NCBI RefSeq assembly: GCF_000389965.1 | Contig: NC_021191.1 | Coordinates: forward strand, 4,465,501-4,529,500 | Reading direction: 5' to 3' | Source: Actinoplanes sp. N902-109 | GTDB taxonomy: Bacteria > Actinomycetota > Actinomycetes > Mycobacteriales > Micromonosporaceae | DNA length: 64,000 nt | Shown: one piece after another, positions 44,188 through 52,376 of the stretch | Numbering within the stretch: position 1 is the first letter of the stretch | Layout: each line of letters opens with the position of its first letter | Program-made: the position numbers and the translations under genes | Notes under the pieces: model-generated | The model's database searches: none | Told to the model about the DNA's origin: nothing | Seen by the model: only the letters and a program-made list of their open reading frames with translations

Positions 44188-44397
44188 CATGGACCCTTTC
44201 TAGGTGATCGAGCCGGAAAGCGACATTCGACAGCCGATTCGCGCATGCCCGGCGTGCCCATCGCGGGGCCGGCCGCATGGATCCGGCAGATCGGAACGTG
44301 CCGGGACCACGGCCCCGGACGACGGTGACGGGGAGGCCGGCCGGGCGGGGGCCGGTAGCATCGGGGGCTCGCTGGTGGTGACCGCTGAGGAGTGGGG

Positions 44398-45237
44398 TTG
44401 TTCCTGCAGGTGAGCCAGGCTGCCGCCGATGTGCTGCGCGGCGCCTATGAGCAGGCGATGCGTGAGCGGCGGGAGGTCGTCGACGTCGGGGTGCTCAAGG
44501 AGGCGGCTGCTGTGGTGCGCGGTGTGCTGCTGGAGGGGGTGAGTTCGGCCGCGGCCGGCGTGGGGGACGCGCCGGAGCTGCGGGAGGCTCGATGGGCGGT
44601 GCGGCGGTCTGCCACGTTCCTGCCGGGGGATCCGGTGTGGAGCGCCGGCGTTGTCGAGGTGCTGCCGGAGGTTGTGCGGCGGGTGCGCGGAGAGCCTTAC
44701 ACGCCGCTGTTGCCGGCGCTGGGACCGTTGGGCGTGTTGCAGGGGCGCAGCGCGGTGGGGCGGTGGGCCAGCGGGGTGCTCGGGCGGATGCTGCTGCGCT
44801 CGCGGCGGGCCGGTGGACCGGTGCTGGCAGCACTGGAGATGGAGGCTTCGCGGCAGGCGGTGCTGCTGGGACGGCCGGTGGACACCGCCGCCGTGGTGCT
44901 GGCGGTGCTCAGCCTGGACGAGCAGCTGACGGCCGGTGGGCAGCAGCTGCGGGAGCGCTATCGCGCCGCGAACGAGGGCGGGGCGGTGCTGCGGGCGCGG
45001 GGGGTGACATTGGCCGGTGCGCAGGCTGGTGCTCCGGCCGTACGGGCGGAACAGGGGCCGGCCGATCGGCGGCTGACCTGGGGGCACACACCCGCCGATC
45101 CGGACTGGACCGAGGCGGCGGCGCGGGTGTGGGACGCGGCGCTGGAGCTGGCGGCCGGGCGGGACGCGGGTACGTCGCACCTGGTGCAGGCGTTGGGGAG
45201 GGTGGACGCGCCGGCGGCGGCCGAGCTCCTCGGATAG
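44398..45237 (+). CDS. Clp N-terminal-domain-like protein
   Basis: 279 aa from TTG 44398, which has GAGGAG at an ideal distance; a GTG at 44392 is the other option. VSQAAADVLRGAYEQAMRER and EASRQAVLLGRPVDTAAVVL resemble two copies of the Clp-N helical repeat used by ClpA/ClpC for substrate and adaptor binding, but no ATPase follows. The N- and C-terminal halves are helical and joined by an Arg-rich segment. Stand-alone Clp-N proteins occur in actinobacteria (ClpC adaptor-like); the function here is inference. Confidence 0.65.
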   Translation: MFLQVSQAAADVLRGAYEQAMRERREVVDVGVLKEAAAVVRGVLLEGVSSAAAGVGDAPELREARWAVRRSATFLPGDPVWSAGVVEVLPEVVRRVRGEPYTPLLPALGPLGVLQGRSAVGRWASGVLGRMLLRSRRAGGPVLAALEMEASRQAVLLGRPVDTAAVVLAVLSLDEQLTAGGQQLRERYRAANEGGAVLRARGVTLAGAQAGAPAVRAEQGPADRRLTWGHTPADPDWTEAAARVWDAALELAAGRDAGTSHLVQALGRVDAPAAAELLG

Positions 45238-45257
45238 CGGCGGGATGCGGATGCCCC

Positions 45258-45291
45258 CGCGGCTGCCGTCCCGGTGGGGCCGGCAGCCGCG
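45258..45291. terminator. Bidirectional terminator before the DivIVA gene
   Basis: CGCGGCTGCCG (45258-45268) pairs perfectly with CGGCAGCCGCG (45281-45291); 12-base loop; between convergent genes. Confidence 0.78.
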
Positions 45292-45304
45292 GCAGGCCGA
45301 TCCG

Positions 45305-45982
45305 TCACGGCGCGGCGCTGTTGAGCTCCTCGAGCTGGTGGGTGAGGTGGCTCTCGAGGGCCTGCTGGTAGCCGCGGGCGAGCTGGCCGAGGCGCTCGAT
45401 CTCGTCGAGCAGGGCGGCGCGCTCGGTCTGCAGGTTGTTGATCGCCTCGGTGTGGTTGCGGCGCGCGTCGCTCTCGATGGTGCCCGCCTTGAGCTGCGCG
45501 TCGCTGGTGATCTGCTCGGCCTTGACGCGGGCGTCGGCGAGCAGCTGGTCGACCTCGCGCTGGGCGTCGCGCATGTGGTCGTCGGCGGTGCGCTGGGCCA
45601 TCATCAGCACCCGGGCGACCCGCTCCTCGTCGGCGGGGGACTGCGGCGGGGTGGCCGGGACGGCGGCGCGGGCCTGTTCGAGCTGGGCCTGCATGCTGCG
45701 GGCGTGCTCCTCGGCGCGGGCGCGGGCCTTCTGCAGGCGCTCGAGCTGGCCGGCGAGTTCGGCGAGCTCGCCGTCGATGACCATGGTGGAGGCGGCCGGG
45801 CTGGGACCGGCGGGACCGCCGCGCTGGGCGCGGTCGCGCAGGCTGGCGTTCTCCTCGAGCAGGCGGATGAGCTCTTGCTCCACCTCGTCGAGGAAGGCGT
45901 CGACGTCCTCCTCGTCGTATCCCCGCTTGCCCATGGGCGGCTTCTTGAAGGCCATGTTGTGGATGTCGGCTGGCGTGAGCAG
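45305..45982 (-). CDS. DivIVA-domain coiled-coil protein with probable non-canonical start
   Basis: 225 aa as drawn. LTPADIHNMAFKKPPMGKRG and YDEEDVDAFLDEVEQELIRL are the DivIVA/Wag31 membrane-binding head; residues about 40-225 are coiled coil (heptads through QLERLQKARARAEEHARSMQ and beyond). Such proteins mark poles and septa and recruit wall-synthesis enzymes. GGAG at about 45989-45992 points to a start near 45982, where the codons are ATC CTG CTC; DivIVA proteins normally start M-LTPADI, so CTG at 45980-45982 is my choice. The nearest standard in-frame start is a GTG at 46069, which would add 29 unusual residues and leave the ribosome site unused. Confidence 0.85.
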   Translation of the reverse strand: MLTPADIHNMAFKKPPMGKRGYDEEDVDAFLDEVEQELIRLLEENASLRDRAQRGGPAGPSPAASTMVIDGELAELAGQLERLQKARARAEEHARSMQAQLEQARAAVPATPPQSPADEERVARVLMMAQRTADDHMRDAQREVDQLLADARVKAEQITSDAQLKAGTIESDARRNHTEAINNLQTERAALLDEIERLGQLARGYQQALESHLTHQLEELNSAAP

Positions 45983-46152
45983 GATCGTGCTCCTTCGATC
46001 ATGGCGACTGCGGTCGAGCTGGTGCGATCCTACGCAACCCGCCGCAGTCGCTTGCGTCGGCGTGATCACGTGCCTTTACCCGGACTTTCGCGGTTGACTG
46101 GTGCAGTGTCCGGAGAACGACGGCGTCAAGCATAGGACCCGGAGGACAGCGG

Positions 46153-47277
46153 ATGACGATCAGCACGGCGGTGAATGGGTGGCGTGGAACACTCTTGCTG
46201 CTCACCGTGGGTGCCGTCGCGGCCTGCGACAGCGGTGGTGAGCAGCCGCCGGTGACTCCGGCGCCGGTGGTCTCCAGCACCGCCGCCAGCAGCTCGGCCG
46301 GTGCGCCCGACCTGGGCCGCGGCGAGCAGATCGCGCAGGGGCTGGACGTGCCGTGGGGGCTGGCGTTCCTGCCGGGTGGCGACGCACTGGTGGCGGAGCG
46401 TGACACCGCCCGGCTGCTGCGGGTGCGGGCCGGCGGCGGCGAGCCGCAGCTGGTGCGCGAGGTGCCCGGGGTCGATCCGGGCGGTGAGGGTGGCCTGCTG
46501 GGTCTGGCCGTCTCGCCCCGGTTCGCCCGGGACAACCTGGTGTACGCCTACCACACCGCGGCGTCGGACAACCGCATCACCCGGTTCCGCCTGGACGGCG
46601 GCGGCGAGCCGGAGGTGATCCTCGACGGGATCGCCAAGGCGGGCAACCACAACGGCGGGCGCATCGCGTTCGGCCCGGACGGCATGCTGTACGTCGGGAC
46701 GGGCGACGCCGCGCAGACGGCGCGCGCCCAGGACCCGGCCAGTCCCAACGGCAAGATCCTCCGGCTGACCCCGGACGGCGGGGCGGCGCCGGGCAACCCC
46801 GTCGCGGGCTCGCCGGTCTACTCCCTGGGCCACCGCAACGTGCAAGGTCTGGCCTGGGACGCCGAGGGGCGGTTGTTCGCCACCGAGTTCGGCCAGAACG
46901 AGCTCGACGAGGTCAACCTGATCCGGCCGGGCCGCAACTACGGCTGGCCCGAGGTCGAGGGGAAGGGCGACACGCACGGCGGCAAGTACACGAACCCCTT
47001 GGTCACGTGGCCGACCGACGACGCCTCACCGTCCGGGATGGCGATCGCGGGCAGCACCGGCTACGTGGCGGCGCTGCGCGGCGAGCGGCTGTGGACCCTG
47101 CCGCTGGACGGCGACACCATCGGCACGCCCCGCGCCGAGCTGGGCGGGACCTACGGCCGGCTTCGTACGGTCGCCGTGGCCCCCGACGGAGCGTTGTGGC
47201 TGACCACGTCCAACCGTGACGGGCGCGGCGAGGAACGCGACGGCGACGACCGCATCCTGCGTTTCCCGGCCTCCTGA
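46153..47277 (+). CDS. PQQ-type soluble aldose dehydrogenase, lipoprotein
   Basis: 374 aa, ATG with GGAGGA upstream. A lipobox (AVAAC) ends the signal, then a Ser/Ala/Pro linker. The six-bladed propeller of the GSDH/YliI family is shown by LDVPWGLAFLPGG, GLLGLAVSPRF, KAGNHNGGRIAFGPDGMLYV, YSLGHRNVQGLAWD, EFGQNELDEVNLIRPGRNYGWP and YGRLRTVAVAPDG. Members oxidise aldose sugars at C1 using PQQ, passing electrons outside the cytoplasm. No PQQ synthesis genes are in view. It ends six bases before the convergent GntR gene. Confidence 0.9.
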   Translation: MTISTAVNGWRGTLLLLTVGAVAACDSGGEQPPVTPAPVVSSTAASSSAGAPDLGRGEQIAQGLDVPWGLAFLPGGDALVAERDTARLLRVRAGGGEPQLVREVPGVDPGGEGGLLGLAVSPRFARDNLVYAYHTAASDNRITRFRLDGGGEPEVILDGIAKAGNHNGGRIAFGPDGMLYVGTGDAAQTARAQDPASPNGKILRLTPDGGAAPGNPVAGSPVYSLGHRNVQGLAWDAEGRLFATEFGQNELDEVNLIRPGRNYGWPEVEGKGDTHGGKYTNPLVTWPTDDASPSGMAIAGSTGYVAALRGERLWTLPLDGDTIGTPRAELGGTYGRLRTVAVAPDGALWLTTSNRDGRGEERDGDDRILRFPAS

Positions 47278-47282
47278 CCGGC

Positions 47283-47900
47283 TCAGAAGGAGCTCCGCAG
47301 GGCGTCGATCACGCTGGTCAGGTGGAGCTGCATGGCACGGTCGGCGGCGGCCGGGTCACGGGTGCAGACGGCCTCGATGATGGCCAGGTGCTCGGGCAGC
47401 GAGACCGAGGGCCGGCCGGGCACCAGCGAGAGCCGGAACTGGTGGCGCACCATCTGCCCGTTCAGCTGGGTGATGATCTTCGTGGCGGACCGGTGCCCGG
47501 CGATGGCCCGCACGGTGGCGTGCAGCTGGGCGTTGAGCTCGGAATAACGCAGCATGTCGGCGTTCCCGACCGCCGCGCTCATCCGGTCGCCCAGCTCGCG
47601 CAGCCCGGCCGCCTGCTCGTCGGTGATCCGCTCGGCGGCCCGGGCGGCGACCAGGCCCTCGACCGCCCGGCGGATCTCGGTGATCTCGATGGCCTCGGCG
47701 ACCGAGATCTCCCGGACCCGGGCGCCCCGGTTGGGCTGCAGCTCGACCAGGCCCTCGTCGGACAGCCGGGTGAGCGCGTTGCGGAGCACGAACCGGCTGG
47801 TCCGGTACTGCTCGGTCAGCTCCGCCTCGATGAGCCGCTGGCGGGGGGCGTACTCACCGCGCAGGATCGCCGCCCGCAGCTCGTCCAGGACATCGCTCAT
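47283..47900 (-). CDS. GntR-family (FadR/FCD) regulator
   Basis: 205 aa; ATG with GAGGTGG upstream. A winged-helix N-terminus (DVLDELRAAILRGEYAPRQR, then TSRFVLRNALTRLSDEGLVE) and an all-helical FCD effector domain (EITEIRRAVEGLVAARAAER, ELNAQLHATVRAIAGH, HLAIIEAVCTRDPAAADRAM). FCD regulators typically sense carboxylic acids and repress adjacent catabolic genes, which fits the oxalomesaconate operon on the other strand at 48409. Between them lie the remains of an ABC transporter ATPase gene. Confidence 0.9.
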   Translation of the reverse strand: MSDVLDELRAAILRGEYAPRQRLIEAELTEQYRTSRFVLRNALTRLSDEGLVELQPNRGARVREISVAEAIEITEIRRAVEGLVAARAAERITDEQAAGLRELGDRMSAAVGNADMLRYSELNAQLHATVRAIAGHRSATKIITQLNGQMVRHQFRLSLVPGRPSVSLPEHLAIIEAVCTRDPAAADRAMQLHLTSVIDALRSSF

Positions 47901-47916
47901 CGCCACCTCATGCCCG

Positions 47917-48330
47917 TCATGGTAGGGCGCCGTGGTGGACCTGCTGCAGCAATTCGTCCACGTGCGGGGACGAAGTGGTGCCCCAATGGTCCTGTTCGTC
48001 CGGCGGGCCGGTCCGCACGTTCTCCAGCATCGCGGTGGGCCGGTCGACCAGCGCCAGTACACCGTTGACCGAGGTGGACGGACTTGTCGATGTCGTGGGT
48101 CACCAACACCACGGTCGCCCCGAGCCGGTGCCACAGGTCGCGCACCAGGTCCGCCGGGCCGGCCCGGGTCTGCCCCCTGGCCCTGGCGGACGGTTCATCC
48201 AGAAGAAGGACGCTGGGCCGGACGCGACGGCACCCGTTGCCGCATGCCTCCGGACAATTGCCGCGGGTGACGCCGGTGCTGTCGCTCCGGCCGACGGCGG
48301 CCCGGGCGGCTCCTACCTTCCCGTCCAGGA
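47917..48330 (-). pseudogene. Frameshifted ABC transporter ATPase (nitrate/taurine type)
   Basis: Three minus-strand frames carry consecutive pieces of one SsuB/TauB-like ATPase. QLSGGMRQRV (signature) is in one frame, RPSVLLLDEP and LVRDLWHRLGATVVLVTHDID (Walker B and H-loop) in the next, and VLALVDRPTAMLENVRTGPP through VDELLQQVHHGAL, the natural C-terminus, in a third, ending at 47917. Walker A and the first 120 or so residues are absent. At least two frameshifts plus a 5' deletion mean it is non-functional. It may once have been part of an importer for the aromatic acids degraded by the neighbouring operon. Confidence 0.85.
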
Positions 48331-48408
48331 TTGTTGACAATCTTGTTGGCACGCGGATACGTTCGGCCCGCGACCCGTCCACCCATCGATGTCCACCCAG
48401 GAGAGCCG

Positions 48409-49101
48409 ATGCCCTCAGGTCATTACGTCGTGCGTGAGGTCGACCGGGCCGACCCCGCAGTCGTCGACGAGCTGCGCGCGGCCGGCGTGGCCACGGTGCA
48501 CGAGGCGGCCGGTCGCGCCGGCCTGCTCGGCCCGGCGATCCAGGCCCGCCAGTCCGGCGCCGCGATCGCCGGGTCCGCGATCACCGTCTCCTGCCACCCC
48601 GGCGACAACCTGATGATCCACGCCGCGGTCGAGGTCTGCCACCCGGGTGACGTGCTGGTGGTGACCACGACCTCGCCGTCCACCGACGGCATGTTCGGCG
48701 ACCTGCTGGCCACCTCGCTGATGGCGCACGGCGTGGTCGGCCTGGTGATCGACGCGGGCGTGCGCGACATCGCCACGCTGCGCGAGATGGGCTTCCCGGT
48801 GTGGTCGCGCGCCGTGCACGCCCAGGGCACCGTCAAGGCCAGCCCCGGCTCGGTCAACGTGCCGGTGGTCGCCGGCGGTCAGCTGGTCCGGCCCGGCGAC
48901 ATCGTCGTGGCGGACGACGACGGCGTGGTCACCCTGCCGTACACCAGCGGCGTGGAGGTGGCCGCCGCCGCGCGCAAGCGGCTGGACAACGAGAGCGGCA
49001 AACGCGAGCAGCTCGCCTCCGGCACGCTGGGCGTCGACATGTACAACCTGCGGCCGCTGCTCGAGGACCTGGGCGTGCAGTACGTGGACCGGTTGCCGTG
49101 A
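48409..49101 (+). CDS. ligK: 4-carboxy-4-hydroxy-2-oxoadipate aldolase
   Basis: 230 aa; ATG with CAGGAG seven bases upstream. A RraA-fold class II aldolase: VATVHEAAGRAGLLGPAIQA, AGSAITVSCHPGDNLMIHAA, HPGDVLVV, GLVIDAGVRDIATLREMGFP with the Arg-Asp pair of the metal site, VVAGGQLVRPGDIVVADDDGV. It splits 4-carboxy-4-hydroxy-2-oxoadipate into pyruvate and oxaloacetate, the last step of protocatechuate 4,5-cleavage and gallate degradation (LigK/GalC). First of four overlapping genes. Confidence 0.92.
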   Translation: MPSGHYVVREVDRADPAVVDELRAAGVATVHEAAGRAGLLGPAIQARQSGAAIAGSAITVSCHPGDNLMIHAAVEVCHPGDVLVVTTTSPSTDGMFGDLLATSLMAHGVVGLVIDAGVRDIATLREMGFPVWSRAVHAQGTVKASPGSVNVPVVAGGQLVRPGDIVVADDDGVVTLPYTSGVEVAAAARKRLDNESGKREQLASGTLGVDMYNLRPLLEDLGVQYVDRLP

Positions 49102-50168
49102 CCGCCCCCGGCGACGGCATCCCGTGCATGCAGATGCGCGGCGGCACCTCCAAGGGCGCCTACTTCCTGGCCGCCGACCTGCCCGCCGACCCGGCTGAAC
49201 GCGACGACCTGCTGCTGCGCATCATGGGTTCACCCGACCCCCGCGAGGTCGACGGGATCGGCGGCGGGCACCCGCTGACCAGCAAGGTCGCGGTGGTCAG
49301 CCGCTCAGCCGCGGACGACGCCGACGTGGACTTCCTGTTCCTGCAGGTCATCCCGGACCGGGCGATCGTCACCGACAAGCAGACCTGCGGCAACCTGCTG
49401 TCCGGCGTCGGGCCGTTCGCCATCGAGCGCGGGCTGGTGCTCACCAACGGCGACACCACCGGCGTCCGGATCCGGATCATGAACCCGGTGGTCGGCTATG
49501 CCGAGGCCCGGGTGCAGACCCCGGGCGGGCGGGTGCGCTACGACGGCGGCACCGTCATGGCCGGCACCCCGTTCCCGGCCGCCCCGATCCGGCTGGTGTT
49601 CCCCGGTGGCCAGAACCCGGTGTTCCCGACCGGCCACCTCGTCGACCGCATCGCCGGCTTCGACGTGACCTGCGTCGACGCGGGGATGCCCGTGGTGCTG
49701 CTGCGGGCCGGCGACCTCGGTCTGACCGGCACCGAGACCCCGGCCGAGCTCGAGTCCGACACCGTGCTGCGCAAGCATCTGGAGAAGGTGCGGCTCAACG
49801 CGGGCCCCGCGATGGGCCTCGGCGAGGTCGGCGACAGCACCGTACCGAAGCTGACGATCGTGTCCGAGCCGCACGCCGGCGGGACCATCACCACCCGCAC
49901 CTTCATCCCGCACCGGGTGCACGACGCGATCGGCGTGCTCGGTGCGGTGTCCGTGGCCGCCGCCGTGCGCGCCGGTGGCACCGTCGCCGAGCCCTGCCGC
50001 ACGGCCGGCAGCCTGGTGCGCGTCGAACACCCCACCGGCACCTTCTCGGTCACCCTCGACCTGGACGGCGAGGGTGCGCAGGCCCGCATCCATTCCAGCG
50101 GGGTCGTGCGGACCGCCCGCAAACTGGCCGACGGCCTGGTCTGGCCGCGCGCCGGGGCCGTCCGATGA
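49098..50168 (+). CDS. galD: 4-oxalomesaconate tautomerase (PrpF family)
   Basis: 356 aa, GTG overlapping the aldolase stop (GTGA). The PrpF/GalD hallmarks are present: PCMQMRGGTSKGAYFLAADL, DGIGGGHPLTSKVAVVSRS, DKQTCGNLLSGVGPFAIERG, DVTCVDAGMPVVLLRAGDLG, LNAGPAMGLG. GalD interconverts keto and enol forms of oxalomesaconate between dioxygenase product and hydratase. The gene order with LigK and LigJ supports this over PrpF (aconitate isomerase). Confidence 0.9.
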   Translation: MTAPGDGIPCMQMRGGTSKGAYFLAADLPADPAERDDLLLRIMGSPDPREVDGIGGGHPLTSKVAVVSRSAADDADVDFLFLQVIPDRAIVTDKQTCGNLLSGVGPFAIERGLVLTNGDTTGVRIRIMNPVVGYAEARVQTPGGRVRYDGGTVMAGTPFPAAPIRLVFPGGQNPVFPTGHLVDRIAGFDVTCVDAGMPVVLLRAGDLGLTGTETPAELESDTVLRKHLEKVRLNAGPAMGLGEVGDSTVPKLTIVSEPHAGGTITTRTFIPHRVHDAIGVLGAVSVAAAVRAGGTVAEPCRTAGSLVRVEHPTGTFSVTLDLDGEGAQARIHSSGVVRTARKLADGLVWPRAGAVR

Positions 50169-51010
50169 GAGCCGGGCCCGACCCCGGCCGGGTCCGCGCT
50201 CTCGCCCCGGCCGGGCCGGTCGAGCCGTGGTCCGGCGCGGGCGGGTTGCGGGTCGCCGTGCTGGGGCTGGGGGAGGCGGGCCGCGAGATCGCCCGGGACC
50301 TCGTCGCGGCCGGGGCCGACGTGCGCGGCTTCGACCCGGTGTGCGAGCCGCCGGCCGGGGTGCGGCCGCGCCGCGACGACGCCGACGCCGTCCGCGACGC
50401 CGACCTCGTGCTCAGCGTCAACAGCTCGCACGACGCGCTGCCAGCGCTCGGCAACTCCCTCGCAAGCCTGCGCCCCGGCACCATCTGGGCCGACCTCAAC
50501 ACCGCCGCACCCGGCGTCAAGGCCGCCCTGGTCGAGCTGGTCGCCGGCCGGGACGTCGCCGTGGTCGACGTCGCGCTGATGTCACCCGTACCGGGGAAAG
50601 GGTTGCGCACCCCCATGGTGGTGTCCGGGCCGGGAGCGGAGCGGTACGCCGCGGTGCTCGGCCCGCTCGGTGCGGACGTGACCGTGCAGCCCGGCCCGGC
50701 CGGCGAGGCGATCTCCCGCAAACTGCTGCGCAGCGTGTTCTATAAGGGCCTGGCTGCCGCCGTCGTGGAGGCCCTGGCCGCCGCCGAGAAGGCCGGCTGC
50801 GCGGACTGGCTGCGCGCCAACATCAGCGCCGAGCTGACCGGCTTCGACGAGCACACCATCGACCGGCTCGTCGACGGCACCCACCGGCACGCCCGGCGCC
50901 GCGCCGACGAGATGACCGCCTCGGCGGAGCAGCTCACCGCGCTCGGTGTCGAGCCGCGCATCGCCGCTGCCGCCCGCGACCTGCTCATTTCTCTCCGGGG
51001 GGACTCGTGA
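50165..51010 (+). CDS. NAD(P)-dependent dehydrogenase with DUF1932 C-terminal domain
   Basis: 281 aa, ATG overlapping galD by ATGA. The Rossmann motif GLRVAVLGLGEAGREIARDL begins at about residue 27; ADLVLSVNSSHDAL and the DVALMSPVPGKGLRTPMVVSG substrate loop resemble 6-phosphogluconate/beta-hydroxyacid dehydrogenases. The C-terminal SRKLLRSVFYKGLAAAVVEA, with LLRSVFYKG, identifies the DUF1932 dimerisation domain. Its step is unclear: in protocatechuate 4,5-cleavage the hemiacetal dehydrogenase (LigC) belongs to a different family, so this may handle another acid of the pathway. Confidence 0.85.
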   Translation: MRAGPDPGRVRALAPAGPVEPWSGAGGLRVAVLGLGEAGREIARDLVAAGADVRGFDPVCEPPAGVRPRRDDADAVRDADLVLSVNSSHDALPALGNSLASLRPGTIWADLNTAAPGVKAALVELVAGRDVAVVDVALMSPVPGKGLRTPMVVSGPGAERYAAVLGPLGADVTVQPGPAGEAISRKLLRSVFYKGLAAAVVEALAAAEKAGCADWLRANISAELTGFDEHTIDRLVDGTHRHARRRADEMTASAEQLTALGVEPRIAAAARDLLISLRGDS

Positions 51011-51978
51011 TCATCGACTGCCACGGCCACTACACCACGGCACCGGCGGCCCACACCGCCTGGTGGTCCGCCGGTGCATCGGGCCCGTACCCCGCCATCA
51101 GCGACGACGAGATCCGCGACTCCATCGAAGGCAACCAGCTGCGCCTGATGGACGAGCGCGGCATCGACATGACGATATTCTCGCCGCGCGCGTCCGCCAT
51201 GGGCCACCACACCGGCGACTTCGCCCAGAGCACCGCATGGTCCCGGGCCTGCAACGACCTCATCGCGCGCGTGACCCAGCTGTACCCCACGCGCTTCGCC
51301 GGCGTCGGTCAGTTGCCGCAAGCCGCCGGCGTACCCATCAAGGAATCAACGGTTGAACTGCGCCGGTGTGTCGAGGAGCTCGGCTTCGTCGGCATCAACC
51401 TGAACCCCGACCCCAGCGGCGGCAACTGGACGTCCGCACCGCTGACCGACCCCAGTTGGTACCCCGTGTACGAGGCCATGGTGGAGCTCGACGTACCGGC
51501 CATGGTGCACGTCTCGGCAGTGACGAACAAGAACTTCCACGCCACCGGGTCGCACTACCTGAACGCGGACACCACGGCGTTCATGCAGCTGCTCCAGGGC
51601 GACCTGTTCCAGGAGTTCCCGGCGCTGCGCCTGATCATCCCGCACGGCGGGGGCGCGGTGCCCTACCACTGGGGACGCTTCCGCGGCCTCGCCGACATGC
51701 TCGACCGCCCGCCGCCGGCCGAGTCGGTGATGGGCAACGTCTTCTTCGACACCTGCGTCTACCATCAGCCCGGCATCAACCTCCTCTTCGACGTCATCGA
51801 CCACCGCAACATCCTGTTCGGCTCCGAGATGGTCGGCGCGGTCCGCGGCATCGACCCGCAGACCGGCCACCACTTCGACGACACCCGCCGTTACGTGGAC
51901 GCGCTGCCGCTGAGCCCGGAGGATCGCACCGCGGTCTACGAGGGCAACGCGCGCCGGGTCTATCCGCGACTGCCGTAG
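51007..51978 (+). CDS. ligJ: 4-oxalomesaconate hydratase, amidohydrolase type
   Basis: 323 aa, GTG overlapping the dehydrogenase stop (GTGA). An ACMSD/LigJ-like TIM-barrel: IIDCHGHYTTAPAAH (HxH metal site), MDERGIDMTIFSPRASAMGHH, FAGVGQLPQAAG, ELGFVGINLNPDPSGGNWTS, ALRLIIPHGGGAVPYHWGRF, FDTCVYHQPGINLLFDVI and ILFGSEMVGAVRGIDPQTGH. LigJ hydrates oxalomesaconate to 4-carboxy-4-hydroxy-2-oxoadipate, the LigK substrate. Last gene of the operon. Confidence 0.9.
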   Translation: MIIDCHGHYTTAPAAHTAWWSAGASGPYPAISDDEIRDSIEGNQLRLMDERGIDMTIFSPRASAMGHHTGDFAQSTAWSRACNDLIARVTQLYPTRFAGVGQLPQAAGVPIKESTVELRRCVEELGFVGINLNPDPSGGNWTSAPLTDPSWYPVYEAMVELDVPAMVHVSAVTNKNFHATGSHYLNADTTAFMQLLQGDLFQEFPALRLIIPHGGGAVPYHWGRFRGLADMLDRPPPAESVMGNVFFDTCVYHQPGINLLFDVIDHRNILFGSEMVGAVRGIDPQTGHHFDDTRRYVDALPLSPEDRTAVYEGNARRVYPRLP

Positions 51979-52004
51979 CCCGCTGCGTTCCGGTTCGCGC
52001 CGGG

Positions 52005-52022
52005 CCGGTGCTCGTGCACCGG
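52005..52022 (+). terminator. Putative terminator of the ligK-galD-ligJ operon
   Basis: CCGGTGC (52005-52011) and GCACCGG (52016-52022) with a TCGT loop, then TCTGTTC; 26 bp after the ligJ stop. Confidence 0.55.
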
Positions 52023-52376
52023 TCTGTTCGGGCCGCGCGGTGGTGCGTCGATCGGCGGCGGTGCGCTCGGTGCCGGTGCGGTCGGTGCCGGTGCGCCGGT
52101 CGCCCCGGCTCGCGCGGACGGCGGCCGCCACGGGTCACCGGAGCCGCGCCGAACTTGTCTGGCCGCCCAAGCCGCCCAGGGGTCGGCGCGGCGCTGGTGA
52201 TGGCGGTCGTGGACCCGGTGTAGTACGTGCCCGTCGTACCGGATGGCCCCGACGTAGCGGCGTTGAGCACGACCGGGGCCATCCGGAACCGGTACGACCG
52301 CTGTCCGGCGGTGTGGTGATGTCGTATCAACGACTCTGCGGCGGCCGGCCCGATCCGGGCGACCACCCTGGAGGCC
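52023..52376. other. Non-coding stretch with a long interrupted inverted repeat
   Basis: No gene is supported here; the long minus-strand frames are compositional. At 52233-52298 is a bulged inverted repeat: GTCGTACCGG (52233-52242) with its complement at 52289-52298, and ATGGCCCCG (52243-52251) with CGGGGCCAT at 52274-52282, separated on the right arm by a six-base bulge. The 22-base loop is unpaired. A run of GGTGCGGTCGGTGCC-like short repeats lies around 52058-52100. Confidence 0.7.

Noticed and set aside
43435..44190. Possible O-methyltransferase of a natural-product cluster
   Set aside because: The sequence is the widespread PF04672 family, with no biosynthetic neighbours. I kept only the family name.
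44204..44413. 69-codon frame between methyltransferase and Clp-N-like genes
   Set aside because: Low-complexity Gly/Ala/Arg, no convincing ribosome site, and it overlaps the better-supported start at 44398.
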